A stretch of DNA of 64,000 nucleotides from Chloroflexota bacterium (lineage in GTDB: Bacteria > Chloroflexota > UBA11872 > VXNJ01), in the NCBI GenBank assembly GCA_026707405.1, contig JAPOWW010000007.1:1-64000 (forward strand), in the 5' to 3' direction. Below the pieces are notes generated by a model. It made no database searches and was not told where the DNA came from. It worked only from the letters and a program-made list of their open reading frames with translations. Numbering within the stretch: the stretch's first letter is position 1; every line of letters starts with the position of its first letter. Shown here in pieces: positions 17,667-27,508 of the stretch. The translations under genes and the position numbers were made by a program.

Positions 17667-18121
17667 TCACTCCTCCTCATCGCGCGCCACGTCAGCGCGG
17701 CCTCCGCACCTACGATGCCCACTGCTATCAACAGGACTGCGGGCACCCCCAGCTTGCCCATCGGAGCCAAAAACAGGCTGATCATGATCCCGACAGACCC
17801 TAGAAGGGCCTGCCGCGTGCAGGGCCAGCAGTCCGCTGGATGAGCGCGGTATGGCTCCGCCAGCCGCCGGAGCACATAGCCACCCAGCCAAAGTCCAAAG
17901 AAGCTGCCGAACCCGGCCAGCGCGTAAAACGCCGCGAGATTGCCGCCCCAGGACGGATGCGTGAACAGCAGCAGATAGAGCATTCCGAGGACGCACAGCC
18001 CAAGCGCCACGCCCACCGCAAACACGAGACTCCGCCGCCAAACGTAGAAGGACTTGTTGACTCCCCGCGTTTTCCCGCGATATTCGGTTGTCCGCGAGTT
18101 CGGGATCGTCGAGGACGCCAT
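17663..18121 (-). CDS. four-helix membrane protein, unknown function
   Basis: 152 aa. After a hydrophilic start (about 30 residues) come hydrophobic segments around VFAVGVALGLCVLGMLYLLL, LAAFYALAGFGSFFGLWLGG, ALLGSVGIMISLFLAP and VPAVLLIAVGIVGAEAAL, so four membrane spans are likely. A Cys pair (DCWPC) sits in the central hydrophilic loop. It lies six bases after the large ATPase and overlaps the methyltransferase. No family recognised. Confidence 0.7.
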   Translation of the reverse strand: MASSTIPNSRTTEYRGKTRGVNKSFYVWRRSLVFAVGVALGLCVLGMLYLLLFTHPSWGGNLAAFYALAGFGSFFGLWLGGYVLRRLAEPYRAHPADCWPCTRQALLGSVGIMISLFLAPMGKLGVPAVLLIAVGIVGAEAALTWRAMRRSE

Positions 18122-18127
18122 GTCTCC

Positions 18128-20905
18128 CTACGCTCCCGCCGTCGTCTCGACCGGCGCGCGCCCGAACTCGGGCAAAGTCGACGACCTCACCGTCCCGTTG
18201 TCCAGCGAAACCTGGTAGTCGAACTGCCGCGGGTCCAGCGCCCCCGCTACCGCAAAGACGAACACTTGCCGGAATACGTCCCTTATCGTGCTCGCGGTCA
18301 CGGCCTCGACGATTCGCCGCCGCCGAACCCGATCCGAGCCGGACGCCGGATCGTCCAGAAACAGAAATGCCGGAGTGCCCGCCGCCGCGGGCGTCAGAGC
18401 CGTGGTTGAACGCGCCAGCCGCAGCACCAGGCCCACCTGCTGACGAAGGCCCGCCGACGCACCGGCGATGGGCAGCCAGCACGAGCCGCGCTCGTCCCAG
18501 ACCTCGACGCCCCCTGACGGCCTTACACGCAGATCGAAATATCTCTCGCCGACGAACGTGGGAAGCAGCTCCCGCCCCAGGTATTCCGCCCGGGCGGCCG
18601 CCTTGCGAACGAATGCGGCGTCGGCCTTGGCCGCGATTTGAGCGGCCTGTCTGCGAATGATGATCTCCCGTTCGAGACGCTCGACCTCGGCCCTTGACTG
18701 TCCAACATCGAGGTCCCGCCAGCTCAAACCGAGCGCCGTCTCTCGCGATGCGACGTCGGCCCGGTCTACCTCGATCCTCCCCTTCAGCGACGTGATATCG
18801 GCCTCGATCCTGCTCTCGTCCCGGCCCGACGCCCGCGTCAGATTGGGTAGCGCCGCCAGCAGAGACGATTCAACCTCACCTCCGACCAACGTGATTCCGG
18901 CGTCTTCGGCCAAAGACGACAGAACGCCAAGCGCCTCGTCATATTCGGCCTCGCGCTCTTCCAGCAGCGTCTCGACGCTGGCTATGCGGACGGATAGTTC
19001 GGCCATGCTTCGGGAAACCACAACTGGGTCCTCCGCTCCGGCGGCTTCCGTCGTGTCGTGAAGCGCGTCCAGTTCCCGCGTGTCGGGGAAGTCTCCGAGC
19101 ACGGCGTCCGGCCAAAGCTCGCGCAAACGCTGCATACGCTGCGCCGCGTTGCTCCTGATCTCCTCACGCCGGGTTCGCACCCTTCGAAGTTCTGCCTCGA
19201 GCCGCTCGGTCTGCGATCCCGCGCTCTCCAACGTTTCTAGTCTTTCTTCGAGCCGCGTGATCTCGCGGTCGACGTCTTCCGCCCTCGCCGCCAGCCCTAT
19301 CTGCTCCAGCAGTTCAGCGGCCCTGCGACGAGATTTCTTACGCTCCGCTATTGCCAGAGCGTGGCTGGCTCGCAGCGCTTGGATATCGGACTGCGCCAGC
19401 CGGTCCTCGATCCTGGCGATTTCCTCGTCGGTCCCGGCGAGCTGATGAGTGTCCATCGACGGACTGGACGCGATGTCCGCGCCTGTGCTCTCTGCCTCCA
19501 CACCGGAGCCGTCGCTCTGGACCACCACTACGGCCGAGTAGGCCATAAGCCCTAGTGCCGCCGCGGCCAGCAACGCCGCCGGCGCGAGCGTCGTCAGACT
19601 CGATCTGTCGCCAACCGCGAGCAGAGCCGCAACGGCTACCAACGCAACAAAGGCGCCTCCGGTCGCCGCAATCGCGCTCGTCGGCCACCCATACCAGTAC
19701 CGCTCGATTGCGGGGGGAAGCCCCAGGCTCATCGACATTCGCTGCCGGACCGACTGACCGGATGCCGAACGGAAATCTCGCCCGCTCGACCTCACGCCCG
19801 CTGCGTTCGAATCTCCAAAGGGGACGCCAAATCCCGGCGCCTCGATCATTCGCGACCGGCGCTCTACCAGACCCTTGAGCGTCGCGGCCAGGTTCTCCAG
19901 AGGTGCCTTGCGTTCGGCGATCTCTCTCGCTTCCGACTCGAATCGGCTCGCTTCCTCCAGACACCTTCGGGCCTCATTCAGCACGGCAAGCCTGCGGCGC
20001 ATCGCGGCCCCGTCGTCAACGGAATCGCGCTGGGCGTCCATTTCCGTTTCAATTGAGACCAGACTTCCCGCGGCCTCCGCGTCGGCCTCCAGGGACCCGC
20101 GCAATGCCTCCACCAGCGTGCGCGTGGCCGCCAGCCGCTCGGCCTGCCGAAGCTCTTCCCGCAATGCGGCCCGGTCGTCTTCCAGTTCGGCGGCGGCTCG
20201 ACGGACTGACTCTACGTCGGCCTCCGCCGAGCGAAGATTGACCAGCGCCTTGTGTATCCGCACCAGATCGAGCATGCGTTGCAGCGCCGCGACTTCATCC
20301 TCGGCCGATGCCAGCCTTCCGCCCGCTTGAACCAGGTCCAGCCGCTCCCGCGCTGCCTCTAAATCGTCTTCGAAATCCGAGACTTCTCCCAGGCTGTCCG
20401 CCACCCGGCGCAATTCGTAACGCCGCGGCGGACTCCATCCTCGACCGCCTGTCGACTGCCTGCTGCCCGGGGAGGTATACGTATCGTCGACGCCGACGAA
20501 GCAGGCCTCGTTGAGGTTCTCCGCGCTCAGTCCAAACGCGCGCTCTAGGCGGTCGGCGGCTTCGTCTTCCGATTCCGTCGTAGACCGGGCAAGCCCATCC
20601 CGCATCGCAACGCGGACCACATTCCGTTTCGATCTCGAAATGACCCGTTCCAGTTCGATGGAATGGCGGTCGCCCACAAGCTCGACGCACACGGTTGACT
20701 CTGAAGCCCCGGTCCGTACTAGCGATTCGGGCGTGCCCCCGGCAGGAGTCAGCCCCGTTACCGCAAACCGGACGGCGTCCAGCACACTGGACTTCCCGGC
20801 CTCGTTCGGACCTTCAACCAAGATACAGCCGGACGCTTGCATCCTCAGGTCGAGGTACGCCAGCCCCTTGAAATTGGTGCAGCGGATCGAGCGGATGACT
20901 AGCAA
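18128..20905 (-). CDS. YhaN/SbcC-like SMC-type ATPase with central membrane segment
   Basis: 925 aa. The N-terminus IRCTNFKGLAYLDLRM leads to Walker A GPNEAGKSS (residues 32-40); the C-terminus has a signature-like ASAGLRQQVGLVLRLAR and Walker B AFLFLDDPASGSD. Long Glu/Arg-rich coiled coils lie between (about 170-350 and 500-720). Around residues 430-480 are two hydrophobic stretches, GGAFVALVAVAALLAV and LAPAALLAAAALGLMAYSAVVV, predicted membrane spans as in B. subtilis YhaN and unlike SbcC. Its partner, a metallophosphoesterase-fold protein, is encoded 18 bases upstream. Likely a membrane-tethered DNA-end or repair ATPase; substrate unproven. Confidence 0.8.
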   Translation of the reverse strand: MLVIRSIRCTNFKGLAYLDLRMQASGCILVEGPNEAGKSSVLDAVRFAVTGLTPAGGTPESLVRTGASESTVCVELVGDRHSIELERVISRSKRNVVRVAMRDGLARSTTESEDEAADRLERAFGLSAENLNEACFVGVDDTYTSPGSRQSTGGRGWSPPRRYELRRVADSLGEVSDFEDDLEAARERLDLVQAGGRLASAEDEVAALQRMLDLVRIHKALVNLRSAEADVESVRRAAAELEDDRAALREELRQAERLAATRTLVEALRGSLEADAEAAGSLVSIETEMDAQRDSVDDGAAMRRRLAVLNEARRCLEEASRFESEAREIAERKAPLENLAATLKGLVERRSRMIEAPGFGVPFGDSNAAGVRSSGRDFRSASGQSVRQRMSMSLGLPPAIERYWYGWPTSAIAATGGAFVALVAVAALLAVGDRSSLTTLAPAALLAAAALGLMAYSAVVVVQSDGSGVEAESTGADIASSPSMDTHQLAGTDEEIARIEDRLAQSDIQALRASHALAIAERKKSRRRAAELLEQIGLAARAEDVDREITRLEERLETLESAGSQTERLEAELRRVRTRREEIRSNAAQRMQRLRELWPDAVLGDFPDTRELDALHDTTEAAGAEDPVVVSRSMAELSVRIASVETLLEEREAEYDEALGVLSSLAEDAGITLVGGEVESSLLAALPNLTRASGRDESRIEADITSLKGRIEVDRADVASRETALGLSWRDLDVGQSRAEVERLEREIIIRRQAAQIAAKADAAFVRKAAARAEYLGRELLPTFVGERYFDLRVRPSGGVEVWDERGSCWLPIAGASAGLRQQVGLVLRLARSTTALTPAAAGTPAFLFLDDPASGSDRVRRRRIVEAVTASTIRDVFRQVFVFAVAGALDPRQFDYQVSLDNGTVRSSTLPEFGRAPVETTAGA

Positions 20906-20923
20906 TGCAAACTCCGCAAAACG

Positions 20924-22078
20924 TTACGACCCGAATTCGGCTCGAAGGGACTTTAGGAGCAACTCGGCTGCTTCCGTGAAAGTGCCGTTCCCCGCTCCGC
21001 CCGCGTCCGTAAGCGCCTCGGCAGTGTTATGCACCTCGTCGAACGGCGAGATGCTCTCCCCCGAGTTCACGCCGTTGCTGCCCGACTGGACTCGAAGCCC
21101 GCCGAGGTCTACCGTGAACCGCGCGCAGCGTTTCGACGCCCACCGCGAGAGCTCGGCCAGCCCGGATTCTCGGAACGACTCGATATCCAACCGCCCTGCT
21201 ATTGACACTCGCACTTCCGCGCCCGTCGCTAGCTTGGGTTCGACCTCCCGCTTCAGCGCGGTCAATCCGCCTTCCGACAGCTTGCTCGCGGGAATCCGGA
21301 TTTCGATGGGCTCGCGCGCCAGACCCTGTATGACCGCAACGTCTTCGATCCCCTTCGCCGAAACGTCCAGCCTTACGAAACCGCACTCGGACGGCGCGCC
21401 AAAGGGGCTCCCGGGCATCACAACGGCCGTATCGCCGATCATCGCGCTGCTCGTGGTGTGCGACCGTCCACATACCAGCACGTTCACGCCGATCAGCGCG
21501 CGAATCGCATCGATGTTGATGGCGGACTCCGTCGCACGCGCCCCGACCGCCCCCTCCATCGCCGCGTGGGTCATCAAGACGTGGATATCAGCCGGCTTAC
21601 GTCGGTCCAGCCCGTCTAAAACTGGGCCATTAGACCCATTCTTAGCTGCGCGCGGAAGACATGAAATCGCGACCGTCAGCGGCCCCGCTCGCAGCGGGAA
21701 ATGGTCGCTCACCGCAATCCTGTCGAGGTCGACAAGCAGTCCCAGCCGCGCGAACAAATCTACTGCGGAAGCCGTCCCCGCCGGTGGTAGATCGCCGTCT
21801 CCGCATATCGCGCCGACAAATACTCCCGCCTTTCTCAAGTCGGCAAACGCCCCCGCAACGAACAAGAGACAGTCGGGAGACGGCGCGGGTGAATCGAATA
21901 GGTTTCCGGCGATAAGCAGGGCATCCGCGGCAATGCCGGTGCAGTATTCCGAGACCATTCGGAGGGCCTCGCGGTCAATCGAATTTGCGGAGGAATCTCC
22001 GGTCCAACCGGCGCCAATGCGGTTGTTGGCGACTATAACGATTCGGGCGTGGTTGCTGTCGTTTCTAGGACTTGTCAT
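20924..22078 (-). CDS. SbcD/YhaO-like metallophosphoesterase fold, active site degenerate
   Basis: 384 aa, encoded just before the SMC-like ATPase as sbcD/yhaO genes usually are. The calcineurin-fold framework is visible, but metal ligands are replaced: motif I ADxH reads A-N-N-R (17-20), motif II GDxxD reads GNLFD (58-62), motif III GNHD reads GDGD (93-96), and motif V GHxH reads GRSH. Only the motif IV His (MTHAAM) and a few acids remain. It is therefore probably not a nuclease by the Mre11 mechanism and may serve as a structural subunit of the ATPase. ATG start at 22078, divergent from hisC. Confidence 0.75.
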   Translation of the reverse strand: MTSPRNDSNHARIVIVANNRIGAGWTGDSSANSIDREALRMVSEYCTGIAADALLIAGNLFDSPAPSPDCLLFVAGAFADLRKAGVFVGAICGDGDLPPAGTASAVDLFARLGLLVDLDRIAVSDHFPLRAGPLTVAISCLPRAAKNGSNGPVLDGLDRRKPADIHVLMTHAAMEGAVGARATESAINIDAIRALIGVNVLVCGRSHTTSSAMIGDTAVVMPGSPFGAPSECGFVRLDVSAKGIEDVAVIQGLAREPIEIRIPASKLSEGGLTALKREVEPKLATGAEVRVSIAGRLDIESFRESGLAELSRWASKRCARFTVDLGGLRVQSGSNGVNSGESISPFDEVHNTAEALTDAGGAGNGTFTEAAELLLKSLRAEFGS

Positions 22079-22275
22079 GCCGGGAAGCAGCCGCCTTCAA
22101 GAAGCCTCCCAGCTTTTGCGCCTGAAAAATGTTATCAACGGTCGACCGCCTGCACAATAAGCGGCACGCGGGCGTTTGTGACTAGCCGAGGGTCGAAACT
22201 AGACTGAATGGGTAACCGCGCTCGAAACGTCTGATCGAAGGCCGCTCCAACCTGCTCTATCGTGGCTAACCGAAC

Positions 22276-23331
22276 ATGGTAACCATCCGCAAGAATGTCG
22301 CCGAAATGAGCGGCTACGTCCCGGGCGAGCAGCCCAGAAGCGGCGGCTGGATTAAGCTCAACACCAACGAGAACGTCGAGTGCTCGCCCGCCGCGCTCGA
22401 GGCGATCCACTCAATCGACCCGGCCGCGCTCCGCCTCTATCCCGATGCCTCGTCGAGCGCCCTGCGTAACGAGCTTGCCCGGCGGTTCAACGCCGAGCCG
22501 GACCAATTTGTAGTTGGAAATGGGTCCGACGACATCCTCAATCTGCTCATAAGAGTTACCTGCGAGCCCGGCGACAGCGTTGTTTACACCGTTCCCAGCT
22601 ATTCGCTCTATCCGGTCCTGTCCCAGATCCAGGGCGCGCGAAATGTGGAGGTGCCGCTCGCAGACGATTTTTCACTGCCCGTCCGTAAGCTCTGCTCCAC
22701 GCGCGGCGCGATCCTCTTCATCACCAATCCCAACAATCCCGCCGGCACGTGGTACCCCGTCGAACAGATCGCCGAGATATGCGAGTCCGGACAGAACCTG
22801 GTAGTGCTCGACGAAGCCTACGCCGACTTTTCCGGCGAAGGCTGCTCCGAGCTCGTCGGGCAATACCCCAACGTCTGCGTGGCCCGTTCCCTTTCCAAGG
22901 CATACGGTCTCGCCGGCCTGCGCGTGGGATACATGTTCGCGTCCAGGGAGCTGGCCTCCAACGTGATGAAAGTCAAGGATTCCTACAACGTAAGTAGCGC
23001 CGCTCAGATCGCCGCCGTCGCGGCGCTCGACGATGAGGCTTGGGCCGCTAAATCATGGGCCGACGCGGCCCGGCGTAGAGACCGTCTTTCTCAACGGCTC
23101 AGCAGCGAATTGGGGTTGAAAGTCTATCCGTCGCAGGCGAATTTCATTCTCGTCGACTTCGGCATCCATTCGGCCGTAGGCACCTTGGACTATCTCCGCG
23201 AACGCGGGATCCTTGTCAGGCACTTCTCGGACAATCCAATGGTCAGCAACGCCCTTCGAATATCCATAGGAAGCCAGGCAGAGTTGGACACACTCTTCGA
23301 TGCCATTCAAGAGGCTCTGAAAGAGTCCTAA
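22276..23331 (+). CDS. hisC: histidinol-phosphate aminotransferase
   Basis: 351 aa, fold type I PLP enzyme. IKLNTNENVECSP near the start, DNILNLLIRVT-like GNGSDDILN, TNPNNPAGTWYP, VLDEAYADFSGE and PLP Lys in ARSLSKAYGLAGLRVGY are the HisC pattern. No other his genes are in the window, so aromatic aminotransferase activity remains possible. ATG at 22276. The 197-bp space to the divergent phosphoesterase-like gene presumably holds both promoters. Confidence 0.88.
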   Translation: MVTIRKNVAEMSGYVPGEQPRSGGWIKLNTNENVECSPAALEAIHSIDPAALRLYPDASSSALRNELARRFNAEPDQFVVGNGSDDILNLLIRVTCEPGDSVVYTVPSYSLYPVLSQIQGARNVEVPLADDFSLPVRKLCSTRGAILFITNPNNPAGTWYPVEQIAEICESGQNLVVLDEAYADFSGEGCSELVGQYPNVCVARSLSKAYGLAGLRVGYMFASRELASNVMKVKDSYNVSSAAQIAAVAALDDEAWAAKSWADAARRRDRLSQRLSSELGLKVYPSQANFILVDFGIHSAVGTLDYLRERGILVRHFSDNPMVSNALRISIGSQAELDTLFDAIQEALKES

Positions 23332-23444
23332 CGGATCGCGTCCGAACGTCTTAGCTACCGGGCGGCCATTCAAGTAGACTATTGCGTTAATTTGCGTGAT
23401 TGCCCGGCACCGTCTCATACCGCCAGCCTTTGCTTGAGGAGAAC

Positions 23445-25568
23445 ATGATCTGGATAGTTCCCGGTTCGATTTTGCTCGCCCTGCTGTTCGTCGCATACCT
23501 GACTTGGGACATGCTTCGGCGTGATCAAGGCAGCGAGCGGATGCGCGAGGTTGGCGGCTTCATCTACGAAGGAGCGGTCGCGTTCCTCAACCGTCAGTAC
23601 CGAACTATCGCGATTCTGGCCGTGCTCGGAGCGCTTATCCTCGCGGCCATCGTGGGCATATTCGGAGCAGAAACGCCTCCGGGTGAGGACGTCGAGGAGA
23701 TCAGCGGCTTCAACCTCGCCTGGCACACCGGCGTCGCCTTCATAATCGGCGCGTTCAGCTCCGGGCTGGCGGGAGTCATAGGAATGCTGGCTGCGGTCAA
23801 GGCCAACGTCCGCACCGCCCGCGCCGCCGAATCTTCGCTCGGCGACGCGCTGACCGTGGCGCTTCGCGGCGGCGCGATCTCGGGGATCCTTGTCGTCGCT
23901 CTGAGTCTGCTCGGGGTTTACGTGCTCTTCCTCCTCTTTGGCGGACTCGACAATCCCGCTCTCGCCCCGTTCCTCATCGTCGGCTACGGGTTCGGAGCCA
24001 GCTTCGTAGCCCTGTTCGCCCAGCTTGGCGGCGGAATCTACACCAAGGCCGCTGACGTCGGAGCCGACATCATCGGCAAGGTTGAGGCCGGCATTCCCGA
24101 AGACGACCCCCGCAACGCCGCGGTAGTCGCAGACCTCGTCGGTGACAACGTCGGCGACTGTGCCGGACGCGGTGCCGACCTCTTCGAATCGACCGCCGCC
24201 GAGAACATCGGCGCGATGATCCTCGGAGTCGCCCTCTACATAGCCACCGGAAGCCAGAACGAAGCCTGGATCCTCTTCCCGCTGGTCGTCCGCGGTCTCG
24301 GTCTCATCGCCTCGCTCGTCGGGCTGATCGCCATCCGCCCTTCGATGGTCAAGGACCCGCAGCGCGCGTTGGACATCGGGTACTGGATTACCGCCGGTCT
24401 CTCGACGCTCGGCATGTTGTTCGCCACCCTCGTAATGCTCGACAGCATCTGGTTCTTCCTCGCCGGGATGGTCGGAATCCTGACCAGCATCGCGTTCGTC
24501 TACATCACCCAGTACTACACCGCCGGCACCTGGCGGCCCGTCCGCGACATCGCCGAGGCTTCCAGAACCGGTCCCGCGACCAACATCATTTCCGGGATCG
24601 CCGTCGGATTCGAGACGACCGCGGCGCCCATCATCGTTATCGCCGTAGCGCTGGGAGCCTCCTTCATCTGCGGTCGTGAGGGTGTCGAAGCTCTCGGGCT
24701 AGTCACCGACAACCCGGTCGCCGGCGGCATCTTCGGCACTGCCGTCGCCACCATGGGCATGTTGATGAGCGCCGCTTATATCCTCGCGATGGACACCTTC
24801 GGCCCCATCACCGATAACGCCGGCGGAATAACCGAGTTCTCCGGCGCGGGCGAGGATGCTCGACGCATAACCGATGACCTCGACGCCGTCGGCAACACCA
24901 CCAAGGCCCTCACCAAGGGCTACGCAGTCGGCTCCGCCGCGCTGGCCGCGTTCCTCCTCTTCAGCGCCTACCTCGAAAAGGCCGGACTCCACTCGGTGGA
25001 CATCGCCAAGGTAGAAGTCTTCATCGGCGCCATGCTCGGCGCCATGTTGGTCTTCCTCTTCAGCGCTCTGGCCATACGGGCCGTCGGAATAGCTTCGAGT
25101 GCAATCATCCAGGAAGTGCGCCGTCAGTTTCGGGAGCATCCCGGGATCATGGACGGCTCCGAGAAGCCCGACTATCAGGCCGCCGTTGACATAGCCACCC
25201 GCTCCGCGCTCAAAAACATGATCGCTCCGGGTCTCCTGGTCGTGATCGCTCCGGTCGTCGTGGGAGTAATCCTGCGCGCCGAAGCCGAGGCTGCCTTGCT
25301 TATGGTGGGCACCATCGCCGGCGTGATCCTCGGAACCGTAATGAACAACGGCGGTGGAGCCTGGGACAATGCCAAGAAGTTCATCGAAGCAGGCGAAATG
25401 AAGGAAGCTGACGGCACGACCGTCCAGAAAGGCTCCGAGACTCACGCCGCCGCCGTAGTCGGCGACACGGTGGGCGATCCCTTCAAGGACACCGCTGGAC
25501 CGTCGCTGCACGTACTCGTCAAGCTCCTGAGCACGATCACGTTGGTGCTGGCGCCGATCTTCATCTAG
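23445..25568 (+). CDS. hppA: membrane proton-pumping pyrophosphatase, K+-independent
   Basis: 707 aa from ATG 23445, which has GAGGAG four bases upstream; the frame opens 45 bases earlier. Integral membrane enzyme coupling PPi hydrolysis to H+ export. About 16 hydrophobic segments are visible. Active-site signatures: GGGIYTKAADVGADIIGKVE, DDPRNAAVVADLVGDNVGDC and the C-terminal VVGDTVGDPFKDTAGPS. GNTTKALTKG has Lys where K+-dependent enzymes have Ala, so K+-independent H+ pumping is predicted. It recovers energy from biosynthetic PPi. Confidence 0.95.
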   Translation: MIWIVPGSILLALLFVAYLTWDMLRRDQGSERMREVGGFIYEGAVAFLNRQYRTIAILAVLGALILAAIVGIFGAETPPGEDVEEISGFNLAWHTGVAFIIGAFSSGLAGVIGMLAAVKANVRTARAAESSLGDALTVALRGGAISGILVVALSLLGVYVLFLLFGGLDNPALAPFLIVGYGFGASFVALFAQLGGGIYTKAADVGADIIGKVEAGIPEDDPRNAAVVADLVGDNVGDCAGRGADLFESTAAENIGAMILGVALYIATGSQNEAWILFPLVVRGLGLIASLVGLIAIRPSMVKDPQRALDIGYWITAGLSTLGMLFATLVMLDSIWFFLAGMVGILTSIAFVYITQYYTAGTWRPVRDIAEASRTGPATNIISGIAVGFETTAAPIIVIAVALGASFICGREGVEALGLVTDNPVAGGIFGTAVATMGMLMSAAYILAMDTFGPITDNAGGITEFSGAGEDARRITDDLDAVGNTTKALTKGYAVGSAALAAFLLFSAYLEKAGLHSVDIAKVEVFIGAMLGAMLVFLFSALAIRAVGIASSAIIQEVRRQFREHPGIMDGSEKPDYQAAVDIATRSALKNMIAPGLLVVIAPVVVGVILRAEAEAALLMVGTIAGVILGTVMNNGGGAWDNAKKFIEAGEMKEADGTTVQKGSETHAAAVVGDTVGDPFKDTAGPSLHVLVKLLSTITLVLAPIFI

Positions 25569-25647
25569 GACACGCCCCGTTCGCAGATCCGAAACGATGA
25601 AATCGCCGCTTGAGCGCAGCCCGCCGCCGCCTCGATAGGAGGAAAAC

Positions 25648-26469
25648 CTGACCGTAAGCGACTGGCTGGCAGCGGTCCTTGCGGCAATCGTTCAGGGCAT
25701 TACCGAGTTTCTCCCGATCAGCAGCTCGGGACATCTTGTAATCGTCCCATGGGGCGCAGGCATCGAGTCGCCGATCGTGACCGGACTCACCTTCGCGGTC
25801 GCGGTGCACCTGGGCACCGGATTGGCCGCGATATCGACGATGCGTCTCGAATGGCGCGACCTGCTCGTCTCCGCTCGATCATGCCCGTCGCAAATGCGGT
25901 CCGGCGCTAGGCGCAAGCTCGTCGCCATCGTCGCCGGTACGGTCGTGTTGTCTATCGCCGGCTTGGCACTTGAGTCCATCGTCGAAACGGTCCTGCGGGA
26001 GCCTTGGATCGTCGCCCTTGCCCTGATCGCCGGCGGCGCGGCACTTTACACCGCCGACCGCCTCGGCGGCGTAAAGACTGCCGACAGCCGGTCTCTGGCT
26101 GTCTGGACTTCCATAGCGGTGGTGCAGGTGGGTGCGCTGGTGCCCGGTGTATCCCGGTCCGGTCTGGCGATGACCGCGGGCAGGGCGTTGGGTGTGGGAC
26201 GGCTCGAAGCAACGAAGTTCTCGTTTCTGCTCATGGCGCCAGCAATCTTGGGGGCCGCGGCGCTGAGAGGTTTTCGCTTGGCCCAATCCGGTGCCGCTCC
26301 CGACGAGCTAGCCATCCTCGGCCTCGGGTTGGTCCTCTCCGCCGTGTCCGGCTTCTTCGCGGCGCGATGGCTCCTCAGCTACGTCAGCAACAACGGATTC
26401 GGCGCCTTCGCCGTCTACCGGACCGCCCTCGGCATAGCCGTCCTCATACTCTTCGCAACCCGCGCCTAA
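25648..26469 (+). CDS. uppP: undecaprenyl-diphosphatase, probable CTG start
   Basis: BacA/UppP family: dephosphorylates C55-PP in the membrane to recycle the lipid carrier for peptidoglycan. The first ATG (25777) would cut off the signature IVQGITEFLPISSSGHL, which is intact upstream. The only start that keeps it is CTG 25648, five bases after AGGAGG; an in-frame TAG lies 12 bases before. This gives 273 aa, the normal length. The second signature PGVSRSGLAMTAG and several membrane spans follow. It lies 79 bases after hppA. Confidence 0.92.
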   Translation: MTVSDWLAAVLAAIVQGITEFLPISSSGHLVIVPWGAGIESPIVTGLTFAVAVHLGTGLAAISTMRLEWRDLLVSARSCPSQMRSGARRKLVAIVAGTVVLSIAGLALESIVETVLREPWIVALALIAGGAALYTADRLGGVKTADSRSLAVWTSIAVVQVGALVPGVSRSGLAMTAGRALGVGRLEATKFSFLLMAPAILGAAALRGFRLAQSGAAPDELAILGLGLVLSAVSGFFAARWLLSYVSNNGFGAFAVYRTALGIAVLILFATRA

Positions 26470-27508
26470 TCCGCGCGCGTTACCCTCCGGATGCCAGCAT
26501 CCAGTCACCCCATCCGTCATTACCGCATCCCTCACTCCCCCAAACACATCCCCACTCAGACATGAAAAGAGGATTTCACAACCGCGACATAACCCCCTTA
26601 CTCACCGCCAAACGACACCCATTCCCTTGAAAGTCCACAGGCCATTTCAAAATAAGGCCCTTTCAGTCTCAACAGGCCGCCTCTCCGCCTCGCCACACCG
26701 AATGGACCAGCCTTCTGCCACATTCACCCGTTACCCTCCCCACGACACTCGAATCCAGGCTCATCGCGAGACGATCGCCACATGTCGAGATACGGTTAAG
26801 AGGAATCCAAATGAGATGGCGGGCAAAGAAAGGAACGTTCGGCAAATCCCCATGAGAAGCTACTCAGGCCCATTGGCGATGAGGCAGTCGTACCCAAGCC
26901 TCCTAATCGACGTGGTACGCCCCTTCCTTCATTCCTGCACTCTGTCGTCATTTGGGTGGAAGCCGGAATCCAGGCTTCCAGACATAAGGCCGGCATCGAG
27001 CACGTCATCCCAAGCGAAGCGAGGAATCTTACGCTTCATAATTGCGACACGTTCACCCGTCCTTCCCACAAAAGGCTCATCCCGTATCGGGTTACGGGGC
27101 GATAATCAACAGCGAAGCGCAGCCGCCAACCACTCCATGCGCCTAAGGCCCGTCGACGGGGCCAGGACGTGCGAAGTATGTCCTCATCCCCCGCGAGTGA
27201 GCATCCATATCACGCTTCCCCCCACTCCCCTTATCCCATACACCAACTTGCCCACTGTCAAACACCCCAATTTTCAAAGTTCACAGGGTAATTTTCAAAG
27301 ACTTTCATGAAAATGCGATTCTTCCGATCTGGACTGCCATTCTCCCCACCTTCTCGTCGAAGCACGTCCCCGAGACGTCACGCTTGCTCCTTACCCATGC
27401 CCAGGATCCCGTTCGCCACAAGACGACCGCTCACGCATCGAGATACCCTTAGTCGCGATTGCAGCCAATCCGCAAAAGCCCAAGCGACCACCGTAAAGGG
27501 AGCCGAAA
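26470..27508. other. 1-kb intergenic region with dispersed repeats
   Basis: I see no supported gene; an open frame at 26627-27310 lacks any recognisable protein character. It holds copy 2 of the 55-bp repeat (27257-27311), a diverged third copy (about 26607-26656) and fragments such as GGAAGCCGGAATCCAGGC (about 26950-26970) of the palindromic repeat family. Confidence 0.55.
27257..27311. repeat. 55-bp dispersed repeat, copy 2
   Basis: Differs from 16576-16630 at four positions. Same internal ATTTTCAAA direct repeats and GACTTTCATGAA end. Confidence 0.8.

Noticed and set aside
26627..27310. 227-codon open frame in the 1-kb intergenic region
   Set aside because: Composition is not protein-like, it runs through repeat copies, and it has no ribosome site or recognisable motif.
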